A stretch of DNA of 64,000 bases from Pseudoxanthomonas sp. Root65. GTDB lineage: Bacteria; Pseudomonadota; Gammaproteobacteria; Xanthomonadales; Xanthomonadaceae. Below the pieces are notes generated by a model, which had not been told where the DNA came from, made no database searches, and saw only the letters and a program-made list of their open reading frames with translations. The position numbers and the translations under genes were made by a program. The first letter of the stretch is position 1, and the number at the start of each line of letters is the position of its first letter. Below are positions 6,784 to 16,020 of the stretch, in pieces. The stretch spans positions 274,017-338,016 of the forward strand of contig NZ_LMHA01000001.1 in the NCBI RefSeq assembly GCF_001427635.1. The letters are read 5' to 3'.

Positions 6784-8811
6784 ATGCTCCGTCATCTCTT
6801 CACGCTCATCGTCCTGCTCACTGTCGGCACGGACCTCGCGCATGCCGCTCCGGGACCACGCATCGCATCGCCCGATGGCACCATCGTGGTGGAACTGTCC
6901 ACCGACAACGACGGCCGACCCGCCTACGCGGTCTCGCGCAAGGGCCAGCCGGTCATCACACCGTCGCGGCTCGGCTTCCTGCTACTGGACGCGCCCAAGT
7001 TCGAGCGCAACCTCGAGATCGTGCAGCCACGCACGCGCAGCTTCGATGAAACCTGGGAACAGCCCTGGGGCGAGCGCCGCTTCATCCGTAACCACTACAA
7101 CGAGCTGACCGTCACGCTGAAGGAGAAGGCCAAGCCTTTCCGCCGCTTCGACGTGGTGTTCCGTGTGTTCGACGACGGCGTCGGATTCCGCTACCGCTTC
7201 CCGCAGCAGGCCGGCCTGGAGCAGGTGAAGATCAGCGAAGAGCTGACCGAGTTCTCGCTGGCGCGTGACGCCACCGCGTGGTGGATTCCCGCCGGCGAAT
7301 GGAACCGCGAGGAATACCTCTACCACCGCACGCCGGTGCAGCAGGTCGGCGACGCGCAGACGCCGATCACCTTCAAGTTCGACGACGGCACCCATCTGTC
7401 GATCCACGAGGCCGCGCTGGTCGACTACAGCGGCATGAACCTGACCCGGGTGGAAGACCGCAAGCTGAAGGCCGATCTGACGCCGGGCATCGGTGAAGGC
7501 AAGGTGGTCCGCGCCGCGCCGTTCGACACACCGTGGCGCACGCTGCTGCTGAGCGACGATGCGGCCGGGCTGGCGATGTCGAGCCTGACGCTGAACCTCA
7601 ACGAGCCCAACGCACTCGGCGACGTGTCCTGGGTGAAGCCGATGAAGTACGTCGGCGTGTGGTGGGAGATGCACCTGGAGCTGAAAACCTGGGCGTCCGG
7701 TCCCAAGCACGGCGCCACCAACGAGAACGTGCGCAAGCACATCGACTTCGCCGCCAAGCACGGCTTCGGCGGCGTGCTGGTCGAAGGCTGGAACGTCGGC
7801 TGGGACGGCGACTGGTTCGGCAATGGCGAGGATTTCAGCTTCACGACGTCGTATCCGGATTTCGATCTGCCCGCGCTGGCGGCCTATGCGAAATCGAAGG
7901 GTGTCGTGCTGATCGGCCATCACGAGACCTCGGGCAACGCCGCGCACTACGAGACGCAGCTGGGCGATGCCTTCGACCTCTACCAGCGCGTCGGCGTGCC
8001 GGCCGTGAAGACCGGCTACGTGGCCGATGCCAGCCAGGCCAAGGTCACCGGCACCGACGGCAAGCGTCACTACGCCTGGCACGAAGGCCAGGACATGGCG
8101 CGCCATCATCTGAAGGTGGTGACGGAAGCGGCCAAGCGCCGCATCTCGGTCAATCCGCACGAGCCGATCAAGGACAGCGGCCTGCGCCGCACCTATCCGA
8201 ACTGGATCACCCGCGAGGGCGCACGCGGCATGGAGTTCAGCGCCTGGGGCCAGCCCGGCAATCCGCCGGAGCACGAAGCCAACCTGGTGTTCACCCGCCT
8301 GCTGGCCGGCCCGATGGACTACACGCCCGGCATCTTCGGCATGAAGACGCGTTCCACCGACGGCATCGCCACCACCTGGGCCAAGCAGTTGTCGCTGTAC
8401 GTGGTGATCTACAGCCCGCTGCAGATGGCGGCGGACCTGCTGGAGAACTACGAGAAGAACCCCGCGCCGTTCCAGTTCATCAAGGACGTGCCGGTGGACT
8501 GGGACGACACCCGCGTGCTGAACGGCGAGGTCGGCGACTACGTGACCATCGCGCGCAAGGAGCGCGGCGGCGCCAACTGGTATCTAGGCGCGCTGACCGA
8601 CGAGGACGGCCGCACGCTGGAGGTGCCGCTGTCGTTCCTCGACGAAGGCCGCCGCTACACCGCGCAGATCTACCGCGACGGCGACAAGGCCAACTGGAAG
8701 ACCGCGCCGCAGGACATCGTGATCGAGGAACGCGCGGTGAGCCGCGGCGACACGCTGACGCTGAAGCTGGCGCCGGGCGGTGGCCAGGCGATCCGCTTCG
8801 TCGCGCAGTGA
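6784..8811 (+). CDS. Glycoside hydrolase family 97 (alpha-glucosidase type)
   Basis: A 675-residue secreted enzyme: signal peptide (about 1-22, ending AHA-A), N-terminal beta-supersandwich (about 25-270), (beta/alpha)8 catalytic barrel (about 280-560) and C-terminal beta domain. Glu460 in NPHEPIKDSG and the EHEANLVFTR region (Glu496, Glu498), followed by AGPMDYTPG, match the acidic catalytic region of GH97. In VKTGYV the residue at 411 is Gly, where retaining members carry a nucleophilic Asp, so an inverting alpha-glucosidase like SusB is more likely than an alpha-galactosidase. It starts 45 bp after the Lnb-like gene. No TonB/SusD partner is nearby, so the substrate is unknown. Confidence 0.92.
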   Translation: MLRHLFTLIVLLTVGTDLAHAAPGPRIASPDGTIVVELSTDNDGRPAYAVSRKGQPVITPSRLGFLLLDAPKFERNLEIVQPRTRSFDETWEQPWGERRFIRNHYNELTVTLKEKAKPFRRFDVVFRVFDDGVGFRYRFPQQAGLEQVKISEELTEFSLARDATAWWIPAGEWNREEYLYHRTPVQQVGDAQTPITFKFDDGTHLSIHEAALVDYSGMNLTRVEDRKLKADLTPGIGEGKVVRAAPFDTPWRTLLLSDDAAGLAMSSLTLNLNEPNALGDVSWVKPMKYVGVWWEMHLELKTWASGPKHGATNENVRKHIDFAAKHGFGGVLVEGWNVGWDGDWFGNGEDFSFTTSYPDFDLPALAAYAKSKGVVLIGHHETSGNAAHYETQLGDAFDLYQRVGVPAVKTGYVADASQAKVTGTDGKRHYAWHEGQDMARHHLKVVTEAAKRRISVNPHEPIKDSGLRRTYPNWITREGARGMEFSAWGQPGNPPEHEANLVFTRLLAGPMDYTPGIFGMKTRSTDGIATTWAKQLSLYVVIYSPLQMAADLLENYEKNPAPFQFIKDVPVDWDDTRVLNGEVGDYVTIARKERGGANWYLGALTDEDGRTLEVPLSFLDEGRRYTAQIYRDGDKANWKTAPQDIVIEERAVSRGDTLTLKLAPGGGQAIRFVAQ

Positions 8812-8824
8812 CATGAACCAGGTT

Positions 8825-8897
8825 GTGGGAGCGACGTAAGTCGCGAACAGATGGTGACGGGTCCAAGGCGGCCCATCGCGACTGACGTCGCTCCCAC
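8825..8897. repeat. REPIN-like inverted pair of GTGG palindromes
   Basis: The left unit GTGGGAGCGACGTAAGTCGC (8825-8844) contains the palindrome GCGAC-4-GTCGC. The right unit, 8878-8897, is its inverted counterpart ending GTCGCTCCCAC. About 33 bp separate them. The same unit recurs at 12458-12515, 35769-35859 and singly at 55350-55370. Confidence 0.85.
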
Positions 8898-8947
8898 ACC
8901 TGCATCCGACTTGTCGGATCCGGGTCTTCTGGCGCACGATCCACGCC

Positions 8948-9961
8948 ATGAATGACCTTGCCGCCATCGATAGCAAACCCGCCCTGCCCCAGTGCGTCAT
9001 CAACTGCGTGGTCTACGACCAGGGCGGCAAGCGGCGCGACATCGGCCTGGACGAGATCAGCGATGTCCTCGCCGTCGACGACGGCAGCTTCATCTGGGTG
9101 GGCCTGTACGAGCCGGCGGACTCGATCCTGGAGAAGCTGCAGGAGGAATTCTGCCTGCACGACCTCGCCGTCGAGGATGCGCAGAACGCGCATCAACGCC
9201 CGAAACTGGAGGCCTACGGCAACTCGCTGTTCGTGGCCGTGCACACGGCGCAGGTGGTGGACGACCGCATCCGCTTCGGCGAAACGCACGCCTTCCTCGG
9301 CCCACGCTACCTGGTGACGGTGCGCCATGGCGCCTCGCTGTCTTACGCGCCGGTGCGCGAACGCGTGCAGCGCGAAGCCGAGCTGCTGGCGCTCGGCCCG
9401 TCGTACGGCCTGTACGCGGTGCTGGACTATGTCGTGGACAACTACCGGCCCATCATCGACCAGTACAAGCAGACGCTGGACGCGCTGGAGAAGGACATCT
9501 TCGCCGACACCTACCGGCGGGTGACGGTGGTGAAGCTGTACGAACTGAAGCGCGAGCTGACCCAGATGCGGCTCGCCGTGGCGCCGCTGCAGGACGTGCT
9601 GGCGCAGCTGACGCGCTCGCAGAGCGTGCTGATTCCCGAGGAAGTGCGGCTGTACTTCCGCGACGTGCAGGACCACGTGCTGCGCGTCAACGAATACACC
9701 GACACCCTGCGCGAGATGCTGACCACGGCGCTCAGCGTGAACCTGTCGCTGGTGACGCTGGCGCAGGGCGAGATCGTCAAGCGCCTGGGCGCCTGGGCCG
9801 CCCTGCTCGCCGCGCCCACCCTCATCACCAGTTGGTACGGCATGAACTTCAAGCACATGCCGGAACTCGACGGACGCTTCGCCTATCCCGTGCTGATCGC
9901 CGGCGTAGCCTTGGCCTGCTTCGGCCTGTACCGGCTGTTCAAGCGCTCGAGGTGGCTGTAA
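8948..9961 (+). CDS. corA: CorA-family magnesium/cobalt channel
   Basis: A 337-residue divalent cation channel of the inner membrane. A large cytosolic domain (about 1-275) with a long coiled-coil stalk precedes two C-terminal membrane helices. The signature Y297-G298-M299-N300 sits at the end of the first helix, followed by the acidic MPEL loop. The C-terminus is basic (LFKRSRWL), as is usual. The start ATG gives a family-like length. It stands alone, between a REPIN element and cstA, with no visible regulatory leader. Confidence 0.94.
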   Translation: MNDLAAIDSKPALPQCVINCVVYDQGGKRRDIGLDEISDVLAVDDGSFIWVGLYEPADSILEKLQEEFCLHDLAVEDAQNAHQRPKLEAYGNSLFVAVHTAQVVDDRIRFGETHAFLGPRYLVTVRHGASLSYAPVRERVQREAELLALGPSYGLYAVLDYVVDNYRPIIDQYKQTLDALEKDIFADTYRRVTVVKLYELKRELTQMRLAVAPLQDVLAQLTRSQSVLIPEEVRLYFRDVQDHVLRVNEYTDTLREMLTTALSVNLSLVTLAQGEIVKRLGAWAALLAAPTLITSWYGMNFKHMPELDGRFAYPVLIAGVALACFGLYRLFKRSRWL

Positions 9962-10072
9962 GCCAGTACGCCGCCGGACTGCGACCAAAGTCGAAGGCCG
10001 AATCCGGCGTTACGGATTGACCCGCCTCCTGCATGGGGTGACCCTTGTCCAGACTTGCCGGAGGGTTCCCGA

Positions 10073-12160
10073 ATGAACGGTTTTTCCAAGATCGGCTGGG
10101 CGGCGCTCGCGCTGCTCGGCGCGGTATGCCTGGGCGTGGTGGCGTTGCGCCAGGGCGAACAGATCAGTGCGTTGTGGATCGTCGTGGCGGCGGTGTCCAT
10201 CTACCTGGTCGCCTACCGCTACTACAGCCTGTATATCGCGAAGAACGTGATGGGGCTGGACCCCACCCGGGCCACGCCGGCGCACATCAACAACGACGGC
10301 CTGGACTACGTGCCCACCAACAAGCACGTGCTGTTCGGCCACCACTTCGCCGCCATCGCCGGTGCCGGTCCGCTGGTCGGGCCCGTGCTCGCCGCGCAGA
10401 TGGGCTACCTGCCCGGCATGCTGTGGCTGATCGTGGGCGTGGTGCTGGCGGGCGCGGTGCAGGACTTCATGGTCCTGTTCATCTCCAGCCGCCGCAATGG
10501 CCGTTCGCTGGGTGACCTGGTCCGCGAGGAAATGGGCCAGGTGGCCGGCACCATCGCGTTGTTCGGCGCGTTCCTGATCATGATCATCATCCTGGCGGTG
10601 CTGGCGATGATCGTGGTGAAGGCGCTGGCGGAAAGTCCGTGGGGCATGTTCACCGTGATCGCCACGATGCCCATCGCCATCCTGATGGGCGTCTACATGC
10701 GCTACATCCGCCCCGGCAAGATCGGCGAGATCTCGGTGGTCGGCATCATCCTGCTGCTGCTGGCGATCTGGTTCGGCGGCAAGGTCGGTGCGCATCCCAC
10801 CTGGGGTCCGGCCTTCACCTTCACCGGCACCCAGATCACCTGGATGCTGATCGGCTACGGCTTCGTCGCGGCGGTGCTGCCGGTGTGGCTGCTGCTGGCG
10901 CCGCGCGACTACCTGTCCACCTTCCTCAAGATCGGTGTGATCGTCGCGCTGGCGATCGGCATCGTCATCGCCAGCCCGGAAGTGACCTCGCTGAAGATGC
11001 CGGCGTTCACCGAGTTCGCCGCGAGCGGCGACGGCCCGGTCTGGAAGGGCGGGCTGTTCCCGTTCCTGTTCATCACCATCGCCTGCGGCGCGGTCTCGGG
11101 CTTCCATGCGCTGATCAGCTCGGGCACCACGCCCAAGCTGCTGGCCAACGAGACGCACATCCGCTACATCGGTTACGGCGGCATGCTGATGGAGTCGTTC
11201 GTGGCGATCATGGCGCTGGTGGCCGCGTCGATCCTGGACCCGGGCATCTACTTCGCGATGAACAGCCCGGCCGCGGTACTCGGTACCGACGTGCAGAGCG
11301 CGGCGGCGGCGGTCAGCAACATGGGCTTCGTGATCACGCCGGAGGCGCTCGAACTGAAGGCGCAGCAGATCGGCGAGCACAGCATCATCTCGCGCGCCGG
11401 TGGCGCACCGACACTGGCGGTCGGCATCGCGGTGATCCTGCACGACGCCCTGCCCGGCGGCGACGCGATGATGGCGTTCTGGTACCACTTCGCCATCCTG
11501 TTCGAGGCACTCTTCATCCTGACCGCCGTGGATGCGGGCACGCGCGCCGGCCGCTTCATGCTGCAGGACCTGCTGGGCAACTTCATCCCGCCGCTGCGCA
11601 AGACCGACTCCTGGGGTGCGAACGTCATCGGCACTGCCGGCTGCGTCGCACTGTGGGGCTACTTCCTGTACCAGGGAGTGGTGGATCCGCTGGGTGGCAT
11701 CAACACGCTGTGGCCGCTGTTCGGTATCGCCAACCAGATGCTGGCCGGCATTGCGCTGATGTTGTGCACGGTGGTGCTGTTCAAGATGAAGCGCGACCGC
11801 TATGCGTGGGTCACCATCGTGCCGGCCGTGTGGCTGCTCATCTGCACCACCTACGCCGGTCTGATCAAGATCTTCGACGGCAACCCGGCGGTCGGCTTCG
11901 TGGCGCAGGCGAAGAAGTACCAGGCCGCCATCGCCGACGGCCAGCTGCTCGGCGCCGCCAAGAGCATGGGCCAGATGCACCAGGTGGTGGTGAACAGTTA
12001 CGTCAACACCGCGCTGACCGTGCTGTTCCTGTTCGTGGTGTTCAGTGTGCTGTTCTACGCCGTGCGTGCGATCGCCAAGGCACGCGCAAACAGCGCGCGC
12101 ACGGATCGCGAGACGCCGTACGTGGCGTTGAGCGAGGAACAGCAGAAGGTCTGGCTGTAA
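10073..12160 (+). CDS. cstA: CstA-family pyruvate/peptide transporter
   Basis: A 695-residue inner-membrane protein with many helices across its whole length. It starts at the ATG that follows a good GGAGGG ribosome site, in place of an in-frame GTG-type extension 18 bp upstream. Early blocks such as YYSLYIAKNVMGLDP and NKHVLFGHHFAAIAGAGPLVGPVLAAQ are diagnostic of CstA. Members such as BtsT and CstA import pyruvate, and CstA has also been linked to peptide uptake during carbon starvation. A YbdD partner follows after 4 bp, as in E. coli cstA-ybdD and btsT-yjiX. Confidence 0.95.
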   Translation: MNGFSKIGWAALALLGAVCLGVVALRQGEQISALWIVVAAVSIYLVAYRYYSLYIAKNVMGLDPTRATPAHINNDGLDYVPTNKHVLFGHHFAAIAGAGPLVGPVLAAQMGYLPGMLWLIVGVVLAGAVQDFMVLFISSRRNGRSLGDLVREEMGQVAGTIALFGAFLIMIIILAVLAMIVVKALAESPWGMFTVIATMPIAILMGVYMRYIRPGKIGEISVVGIILLLLAIWFGGKVGAHPTWGPAFTFTGTQITWMLIGYGFVAAVLPVWLLLAPRDYLSTFLKIGVIVALAIGIVIASPEVTSLKMPAFTEFAASGDGPVWKGGLFPFLFITIACGAVSGFHALISSGTTPKLLANETHIRYIGYGGMLMESFVAIMALVAASILDPGIYFAMNSPAAVLGTDVQSAAAAVSNMGFVITPEALELKAQQIGEHSIISRAGGAPTLAVGIAVILHDALPGGDAMMAFWYHFAILFEALFILTAVDAGTRAGRFMLQDLLGNFIPPLRKTDSWGANVIGTAGCVALWGYFLYQGVVDPLGGINTLWPLFGIANQMLAGIALMLCTVVLFKMKRDRYAWVTIVPAVWLLICTTYAGLIKIFDGNPAVGFVAQAKKYQAAIADGQLLGAAKSMGQMHQVVVNSYVNTALTVLFLFVVFSVLFYAVRAIAKARANSARTDRETPYVALSEEQQKVWL

Positions 12161-12164
12161 GGCC

Positions 12165-12389
12165 ATGGGTACCGACCTCGTCCCACTCTCGCACTTCGCC
12201 GCTCACAAGCGTGTGTGGCGGAGGCTGGTGCAGACGGCGCGGCTGTGCTGCGGCGTGCCGGACTATGACAACTACGTCCGGCATGTGCTGGAGAAGCATC
12301 CCGACCGCGAACCGATGGACTATAAGACCTTCTTCCGCGAGCGGCAGGAAGCACGCTTCGGCGGCAGGAGCGGGTTCCGCTGCTGCTGA
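12165..12389 (+). CDS. ybdD: YbdD/YjiX-family small protein
   Basis: A 74-residue cytosolic protein of the YbdD/YjiX (DUF466) family. The core CCGVPDYDNYVRHV...PMDYKTFFRERQEAR is characteristic. It is encoded 4 bp behind cstA and is probably translated from the same message. Genes of this family nearly always accompany CstA-type transporters, but their role is not settled. It is slightly longer than the E. coli protein (about 65). A rho-independent terminator follows. Confidence 0.9.
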   Translation: MGTDLVPLSHFAAHKRVWRRLVQTARLCCGVPDYDNYVRHVLEKHPDREPMDYKTFFRERQEARFGGRSGFRCC

Positions 12390-12412
12390 GCGGATAGGGA
12401 ATGGGTAACGGA

Positions 12413-12447
12413 AAAAGGGCAAAGCCATCGGCTTCGCCCTTTTCTTT
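12413..12447 (+). terminator. Rho-independent terminator after cstA-ybdD
   Basis: The hairpin AAGGGC-AAAGCC / GGCTTCGCCCTT with a tight loop is followed by TTCTTT, 24 bp downstream of the ybdD stop. Confidence 0.85.
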
Positions 12448-12457
12448 GGCTCTTTTG

Positions 12458-12515
12458 TGGGAGCGACGTCCGTCGCGACCGGAAACTTCAACGTCGCGAC
12501 TCACGTCGCTCCTAC
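12458..12515. repeat. REPIN-like inverted pair of GTGG/GTAG palindromes
   Basis: The left unit GTGGGAGCGACGTCCGTCGC is mirrored by a right unit ending ACGTCGCTCCTAC, with a short 17-bp middle. Same family as 8825-8897. It sits just after the ybdD terminator, between convergent genes. Confidence 0.85.
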
Positions 12516-12532
12516 AGCAGCATGGCGATGGC

Positions 12533-13795
12533 TCAACCTTGCCCTGCCATCCCGCGCAATACCACGCCGACCACGTAGGCGGCGACCGTACCCGTCGCGT
12601 ACCCCAGCGCACCCAGCAATGCACCCACCGGCGCCAGCGACGGATGGAAGACCGTCGCCACTACCGGTGCCGACGCCGGGCCGCCGATGTTGCTCTGCGA
12701 GCCCATCGCGAAGTAGAAGAACGGTACGCGCAGCAGTCTGGCCAGCAGCAACAGCAGCACGATGTGGACGAGGATCCAGATCAGCCCCAGCGCCAGCAGC
12801 CAGGGTTTGTCAGCCAGCGAGCCGATGTCCATCTGCATGCCAATGCACGCGATAAGGATGTAGAGGAACAGCGCGCCGATCTTCGACGCGCCCGCGCCAT
12901 CCAGCGTGCGTGCACGGGTCAGGCTCAGGCCAAGACCCACGAACGTCGACAGCACCACGACCCACACGAAGGGCTCGTGCAGGCTGACCTGCTTCGCCCA
13001 CGACACGTTCTGTGCAAACCACGACGACGCGGGTCCGGCGATGGCATGCGACAGACCCACGGTACCGAAGGCGATACCCAGGATGACCATCAGGTCGGGC
13101 AGCGTGGTCACGCGCTCGTGTTGCTTCTGATAGCTGGCGAGACGCTCCTTGAGTTCTTCGATCGCGCGCGTATCCGCACCCGTGCGCGCATCGATCGCCT
13201 GCGCGCGGTTGGCCAGGAAGATGAGGACCGCCATCCACAGGTAACCCACGCTGACATCGACGACGACGAACTGGCCGAACGTGGTCTCGTCGACCGCGAA
13301 AACCTCCTTCATCGCCAGCATGTTGGCGCCGCCGCCGATCCAGCTGCCCGCCAGTGCGGCCATGCCGCCCCAGGTGTCACCCGCCACGGTCTCCGGATGG
13401 ATGATGCCCATCAGCCAGAACGCCACCCACGCGCCCAGCATCACGCTGATCGAGGCGCCAGCGTACATCGCCAGCAGTTTCGGGCCGAGCTTCAGTACGC
13501 CCTTGAGGTCGATGGTCAGGGTCAGCAGCACCAACGCGGCGGGCAGCAGCACCCGGCTGGCGACCGGGTTGTACAGCTTGCTCGCATTGCCGTCGATCAG
13601 ACCCACGCTGTTGTAGATACCCGGGATGAAATAGCACAGCAACAGCGCCGGCACGTAGGTATAGAACTTCTTGAAGAAGCCCGTCTCGCGCGACGATGTC
13701 CAGAACACGACGCCAAGCGTGGCGGCGATGAGGCCGAACAGGACAATGTCGTTCTGGATCAGCGCAGTGGAAGGTTCGGTGGCTTCGATCGCCAT
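12533..13795 (-). CDS. DUF819-family membrane permease
   Basis: A 420-residue integral membrane protein of the DUF819 (YjcL-like) family, with about 10-11 hydrophobic helices. A cytosolic charged loop (about 200-245, KERLASYQKQHERVTT) separates two halves. Conserved features include GGMAALAGSWIGGGANMLAM and GSQSNIGGPASAPVVA, which resemble the discontinuous helix re-entrant motifs of Na+-coupled transporters. The substrate is unknown. It lies upstream of the S9 peptidase on the same strand, separated from it by that gene's promoter region, and close to peptide transporters, which may hint at peptide or amino-acid traffic. Confidence 0.85.
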   Translation of the reverse strand: MAIEATEPSTALIQNDIVLFGLIAATLGVVFWTSSRETGFFKKFYTYVPALLLCYFIPGIYNSVGLIDGNASKLYNPVASRVLLPAALVLLTLTIDLKGVLKLGPKLLAMYAGASISVMLGAWVAFWLMGIIHPETVAGDTWGGMAALAGSWIGGGANMLAMKEVFAVDETTFGQFVVVDVSVGYLWMAVLIFLANRAQAIDARTGADTRAIEELKERLASYQKQHERVTTLPDLMVILGIAFGTVGLSHAIAGPASSWFAQNVSWAKQVSLHEPFVWVVVLSTFVGLGLSLTRARTLDGAGASKIGALFLYILIACIGMQMDIGSLADKPWLLALGLIWILVHIVLLLLLARLLRVPFFYFAMGSQSNIGGPASAPVVATVFHPSLAPVGALLGALGYATGTVAAYVVGVVLRGMAGQG

Positions 13796-13820
13796 CGGCG
13801 GCGTACTCCTTCAGATCAAG

Positions 13821-13847
13821 TAAAAGGGCCGGCGTAACCGGCCCTTC
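13821..13847 (-). terminator. Rho-independent terminator in the gap between the S9 peptidase and DUF819 genes
   Basis: The stem AAGGGCCGG/CCGGCCCTT has a 5-base loop and a TTTTA tail when read on the minus strand. It lies between the S9 peptidase stop (13858) and the DUF819 ATG (13795). It ends S9 transcription before the next gene. Confidence 0.85.
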
Positions 13848-13857
13848 GATGCAAACG

Positions 13858-15927
13858 TCAGCGGCCGATGTGCTGCTTCAGCCACGCATTGACGGTGTCG
13901 TGCCACAGGATGCTGTTCTGCGGTTTCAGCACCCAGTGGTTCTCGTCCGGGAAGTACAGCAGCTTGGATTCGATGCCCTTGCGCTGCAGCGCGGTGAACG
14001 TGGACAGGCCCTGGTCGACCGGCACGCGGTAGTCCTTCTCGCCCTGCACCACCAGCATCGGCACGCGCCAGTTGGCGACGTGGTTGACCGGATTGAACTT
14101 CTCGTAGTTCTGCGGCTTGTCGAACGGCGTGCCACCGTTCTCCCATTCGGTGAACCACAGCTCTTCGGTCACATAGCCCATCGAGCGCGTGTCGAACACG
14201 CCGTCGTGGTTGACCAGGCACTTCCACGGCTCGTTCCAGTTGCCGGCGATCCAGTTGACCATGTAGCCGCCATAGCTGGCGCCCAGCGCGCAGGCCTTGT
14301 CGCCGTCGAGGAACGTGTACTTCTGCTGCGCCGCCGCCCAGCCCTTCTGCAGGTCTTCCAGCGGACGGTCGCCCCAGTGCTGGCTGATGGCATCGGTGAA
14401 CGCCTGGCCGTAGCCGGTGGACCCGTGGAAGTCGATCATCACCACCGCGTAGCCCTGGCCGGCGTAGGTCTGCGGATTCCAGCGATAGCTCCAGCCGTTG
14501 CCGAAGCTACCCTGCGGACCGCCGTGGATCAGGAACGCGACCGGATACTTCTGTCCTTCCACGTAGTCGTGCGGCTTGACCACGTAACCGTGCACGGTCT
14601 CGTTGTTCCAGCCTTTGAAAGTGAACTGTTCGAAATCGCCGAACGACACGTCCTGCAGCACTTCGCCGGCGCTGGGCGTGATGGCGCGCAGCGTGGCGCC
14701 GACATCGTCGCTGGTGGCATAGATCACATCGCCGGACTTCAACGAGTTGCGTGACAGCACCATCGTCCGCCCCACCACATCGAACGCCGAAACGCTGCCG
14801 TCTCCGACCAGCTTCCGTGTCTCGCCACTCTGGATGTCGACGGAAAACAACGGGTGCTCGCCCAACTCCTGAGCGGTGGTGTAAATCCTTTCGCCGTCCT
14901 CCGACAGCACGATGCCATCCGCACTGCGATCCCAGTTGGGCGCGATCTCGCGCACTCGCCCGTTGTCGAGATCCATCGCCATCAAACCCAGGCGATCCGC
15001 CTCAAAACCCGGACGCTTCATCGCGCGGTAGAACAGGGTCTTGCCGTCGGCGCTGAACACCGGCCCGGTGTCCCAGGCCGGATTGGCGGCCGTCAGGTTG
15101 ACCGGCGCACTGCTGCCATCCGCCGGGATCCTGTAGAGATCGAAGTTGGTCGACCACGCCTCGCCCTTGCCCGCCACGCGGATCGCAGCGACGACCGCAC
15201 CGCCATCCGGCGACCACGTGTATTCGTCCGCGCCGCCGAACGGCTTGGACGGCGCATCACCGTCAATCGTGTCCGTCAGCGACGTCGCCGTGGCGACCGG
15301 CTTGTCCTTGCCGGTCGGCAGCGCGGCCACGAACAGGCGGCTGCGACGGCCATCGGCCCAGGTGTCCCAGTGGCGCACGAACAGGCCGTCGTAGATCACG
15401 CCGGTGCTCTTCTTCGCCGCGGTGTCGTCAAGCTTCTTCTTCGTACAGGCGAAGTCGGCCTTGCAGTCGGCGAAGGTATCGGTGCTGAACAGCACGCGGG
15501 TGCCGTCCGGCGAAAGCTTGTAGCTGGCTACGTCCAGCACGAAGTCCGTCAGCTGGCGCGGCGTGCCGCCGGCGACCGGCTGCGCATACAGCTGCTGCGT
15601 ACCGGACTTGGCGCTGAGGAAGTAGACCGTGCTGCCGTCCGGCGAGAACGCCGGCGAGTTGACGCTCCAGCCTTCCGGGGTCAACCGCTTCGGCGGCGCC
15701 ATGTCGCGGGTCCGCAGGTTGCGGATCCACAGGCTGCTGCTGGCCTTGACCACGTCCGCATCGACGATGCGCTTGGCGAACACGACCGTGCCGCCATCCG
15801 GCGACAGCACCGGCGAGGACACGCGGTCCAGCTTCTGCAGGTCGCGCACGTCCAGGCCACGTGCGTGGGCCAGCGACGGCAGCGCCGCCAGCAGGCAGAG
15901 GGGCAACAGGGCGGATTTCAGCTTCAT
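13858..15927 (-). CDS. S9 prolyl-oligopeptidase-family peptidase (secreted)
   Basis: A 689-residue serine peptidase with a signal peptide (about 1-24, ending AHA-R). The N-terminal seven-bladed WD40/PD40-like propeller (about 35-420; repeats such as LSPDGGTVVF, FSPDGSTVYF and LSEDGERIY) precedes an alpha/beta-hydrolase domain. The catalytic triad is Ser551 (GASYGGY), Asp632 (EKDYRVP) and His664 (ENHWVLK). It resembles acylaminoacyl- or dipeptidyl-peptidases that act on short periplasmic peptides. The start at the second Met is preferred since it begins the signal peptide. The oligopeptide transporter lies upstream on the same strand, which suggests peptide catabolism. Confidence 0.93.
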   Translation of the reverse strand: MKLKSALLPLCLLAALPSLAHARGLDVRDLQKLDRVSSPVLSPDGGTVVFAKRIVDADVVKASSSLWIRNLRTRDMAPPKRLTPEGWSVNSPAFSPDGSTVYFLSAKSGTQQLYAQPVAGGTPRQLTDFVLDVASYKLSPDGTRVLFSTDTFADCKADFACTKKKLDDTAAKKSTGVIYDGLFVRHWDTWADGRRSRLFVAALPTGKDKPVATATSLTDTIDGDAPSKPFGGADEYTWSPDGGAVVAAIRVAGKGEAWSTNFDLYRIPADGSSAPVNLTAANPAWDTGPVFSADGKTLFYRAMKRPGFEADRLGLMAMDLDNGRVREIAPNWDRSADGIVLSEDGERIYTTAQELGEHPLFSVDIQSGETRKLVGDGSVSAFDVVGRTMVLSRNSLKSGDVIYATSDDVGATLRAITPSAGEVLQDVSFGDFEQFTFKGWNNETVHGYVVKPHDYVEGQKYPVAFLIHGGPQGSFGNGWSYRWNPQTYAGQGYAVVMIDFHGSTGYGQAFTDAISQHWGDRPLEDLQKGWAAAQQKYTFLDGDKACALGASYGGYMVNWIAGNWNEPWKCLVNHDGVFDTRSMGYVTEELWFTEWENGGTPFDKPQNYEKFNPVNHVANWRVPMLVVQGEKDYRVPVDQGLSTFTALQRKGIESKLLYFPDENHWVLKPQNSILWHDTVNAWLKQHIGR

Positions 15928-16020
15928 CCGGGGCTCCGGCAACAGGGAAACCCCGATGGTAGGCGCTAAGCGCGCCGCGGCGCAAAGGCGTCAGGTCACG
16001 CCTTTGCGCCGTGTGCCGGT